Source: JBMNUL01 sp050946255
GTDB taxonomy: Bacteria > Actinomycetota > Coriobacteriia > Coriobacteriales > CADBOM01
Assembly: GCA_050946255.1 (NCBI GenBank)
Contig: JBMNUL010000160.1
Span: 1 to 6,044 of the forward strand
Length of the DNA stretch: 6,044 nucleotides
Direction: 5' to 3'
Both the position numbers and the translations under genes were made by a program. Shown here piece by piece: positions 5,072-6,044 of this stretch (the stretch's first letter is position 1; the number at the start of each line of letters is the position of its first letter). The notes under the pieces are model-generated. The model saw only the letters and a list, made by a program, of their open reading frames with translations. It searched no databases and had not been told where the DNA came from.

Positions 5072-6044
5072 TCATCCTTCTATCCAGAGATTGCCTTCTT
5101 TAAGGGGAACCCTATGTTTGCGGTTTTTCCACTTAATGTTGCGATCTCTAATTTTTTCGAAATGATATTCTTTAAACCCTGCGGCAATTGCTAGCTGTCC
5201 AACCCAATCGTCAACCGGAACGTAAATGCCATATGGTGCGGAATCACCGATGACCCAACACATCCTTGAACCGGATTTGCAAGTTTCTCTAAGAGAAATA
5301 AAAACATTTGCCATGTCCAAAAAGTATAGCGCAATCATGGTGTGATAATTCTTTGATCCTCCATGTTTTGATTTCTCTTCATACATTAATTCGCATTTTG
5401 ATTTAAGTTCATCATGTATCGGTTTCAGCACGGGATCCTCAATGAACTCAAATGTATCCTTTGCTTGTTTTCCAACCATTTGAGTACAAGACCTGACCAA
5501 ATGGGGTCTTATTTTTGTCTGCAATTCACCATACGAACTAATTTCACCAAGAACGGAAAGTTCTAATCTCGTTGCATCTGCATAATCATAATTATTTGCA
5601 TAAGGAGGCGAAGTAACAACGAGATCAACAGTGTTTTTCAGCTCCGAACATTTTTCCCGGGCATCGTGTTGTAAGAGTGTCGCGTCTTTCCTCGAACATA
5701 CAGCAGAGAATTCAAGCATATCTTCGACCATCATATCTACTTGGTGGTCGAAGGCTCCAAAAGCATCTATAACATTTGCTTTCGTTCTATTTGGTAGCAA
5801 GTATTGCCACGTTGCAGTCCCTGCATGAGAAGCAGGTCTAAGAATAGAAAGAAAAGCAAGCCAACAAAGTTTATGTTCGTTAGAGCCGTCATCAAGTTGG
5901 AAAATAGCATGTTTTAATCTGTCGATTTCATTAAGATTTTCCTCTGAATAGCAACGGAGAACAACATCTGGATAAGAGTCCAAGGATTTATTAATATTTC
6001 GGGCTGAGTCGGATACAAGCATCGCATGTTCTTTAAATGAAAAT
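5072..6044 (-). CDS. DNA amino-methyltransferase of an R-M system (5' end cut off)
   Basis: The stop is at 5072-5074, and the frame stays open through the right edge. An ATG at 6022 lacks a ribosome site, and seven further sense codons precede it, so the real start is probably outside. Numbering from that ATG, T137-S-P-P-Y141 is the catalytic motif IV of amino-methyltransferases, followed by ANNYDYADATRLE. HDARE at 119-123 lies before it, and CWVIGDSAPYG near 254 resembles a later core motif. No FxGxG cofactor-binding motif is visible. Related enzymes carry a DPFxGSGT motif N-terminal to TSPPY, so I infer it lies beyond the window. TSPPY favours N4-cytosine methylation but does not exclude N6-adenine. 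The enzyme would protect host DNA from the nuclease encoded 1 nt downstream. The gene is AT-rich, like its partner. Confidence 0.88.
   Translation of the reverse strand, partial: FSFKEHAMLVSDSARNINKSLDSYPDVVLRCYSEENLNEIDRLKHAIFQLDDGSNEHKLCWLAFLSILRPASHAGTATWQYLLPNRTKANVIDAFGAFDHQVDMMVEDMLEFSAVCSRKDATLLQHDAREKCSELKNTVDLVVTSPPYANNYDYADATRLELSVLGEISSYGELQTKIRPHLVRSCTQMVGKQAKDTFEFIEDPVLKPIHDELKSKCELMYEEKSKHGGSKNYHTMIALYFLDMANVFISLRETCKSGSRMCWVIGDSAPYGIYVPVDDWVGQLAIAAGFKEYHFEKIRDRNIKWKNRKHRVPLKEGNLWIEG

Noticed and set aside
1..6044. CRISPR array, riboswitch or insertion sequence
   Set aside because: No regular repeat-spacer pattern, no recognisable riboswitch core and no transposase or terminal inverted repeats were found. 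The only phased repeats are the five 18-mers, whose spacing is too short and irregular for CRISPR.

Overview
The window looks like a piece of a genome from a high-GC Gram-positive bacterium, most likely an actinobacterium of the Coriobacteriia type. This is an inference. It rests on a secreted protein combining CHAP, ricin-like and CWB2 domains, on a GC-rich mobilization module, and on the absence of Gram-negative features. The protein-coding genes are all on the minus strand and the single RNA gene is on the plus strand.

Layout: (1) 1-1512, a secreted CHAP amidase/peptidase-like protein with a ricin-type lectin domain and CWB2 cell-wall-binding repeats, running off the left edge. (2) 1513-1893, a gene-free stretch holding probable promoters for that gene and for the tRNA. 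(3) 1894-1970, a complete initiator tRNA-fMet with encoded CCA, followed by an intrinsic terminator at 1980-2006. (4) 2004-2046, a cluster of ACCAACA-type direct and inverted repeats that resembles integrase arm-type sites. (5) 2092-2218, five copies of an 18-bp partly palindromic repeat spaced at about whole helical turns, with a DnaA-box-like sequence between the first two. This resembles an iteron-type origin or other multi-site protein-binding region. (6) 2188-3871, a two-gene mobilization operon: a small MobC-like ribbon-helix-helix protein followed by a relaxase. (7) 3872-4188, a gene-free region packed with inverted repeats and a perfect extended -10 promoter. It is the best candidate for the origin of transfer plus the mobilization promoter and operator. 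(8) 4189-6044, an AT-rich, tightly coupled restriction-modification pair: a TSPPY-type amino-methyltransferase, 5'-truncated by the window edge, and downstream of it a PD-(D/E)XK-like nuclease.

The most economical reading is one end of a mobilizable genomic element sitting beside the initiator tRNA gene. The mobilization proteins would process an origin of transfer just upstream of mobC, and the R-M pair would be cargo that stabilises or defends the element. No integrase, replication initiator or element end is visible, so both the extent of the element and the use of the tRNA as its attachment site remain inferred. The most interesting unexplained signals are the five-copy repeat array with its DnaA box, the nested hairpins upstream of mobC, and an inverted repeat lying over the mob promoter.
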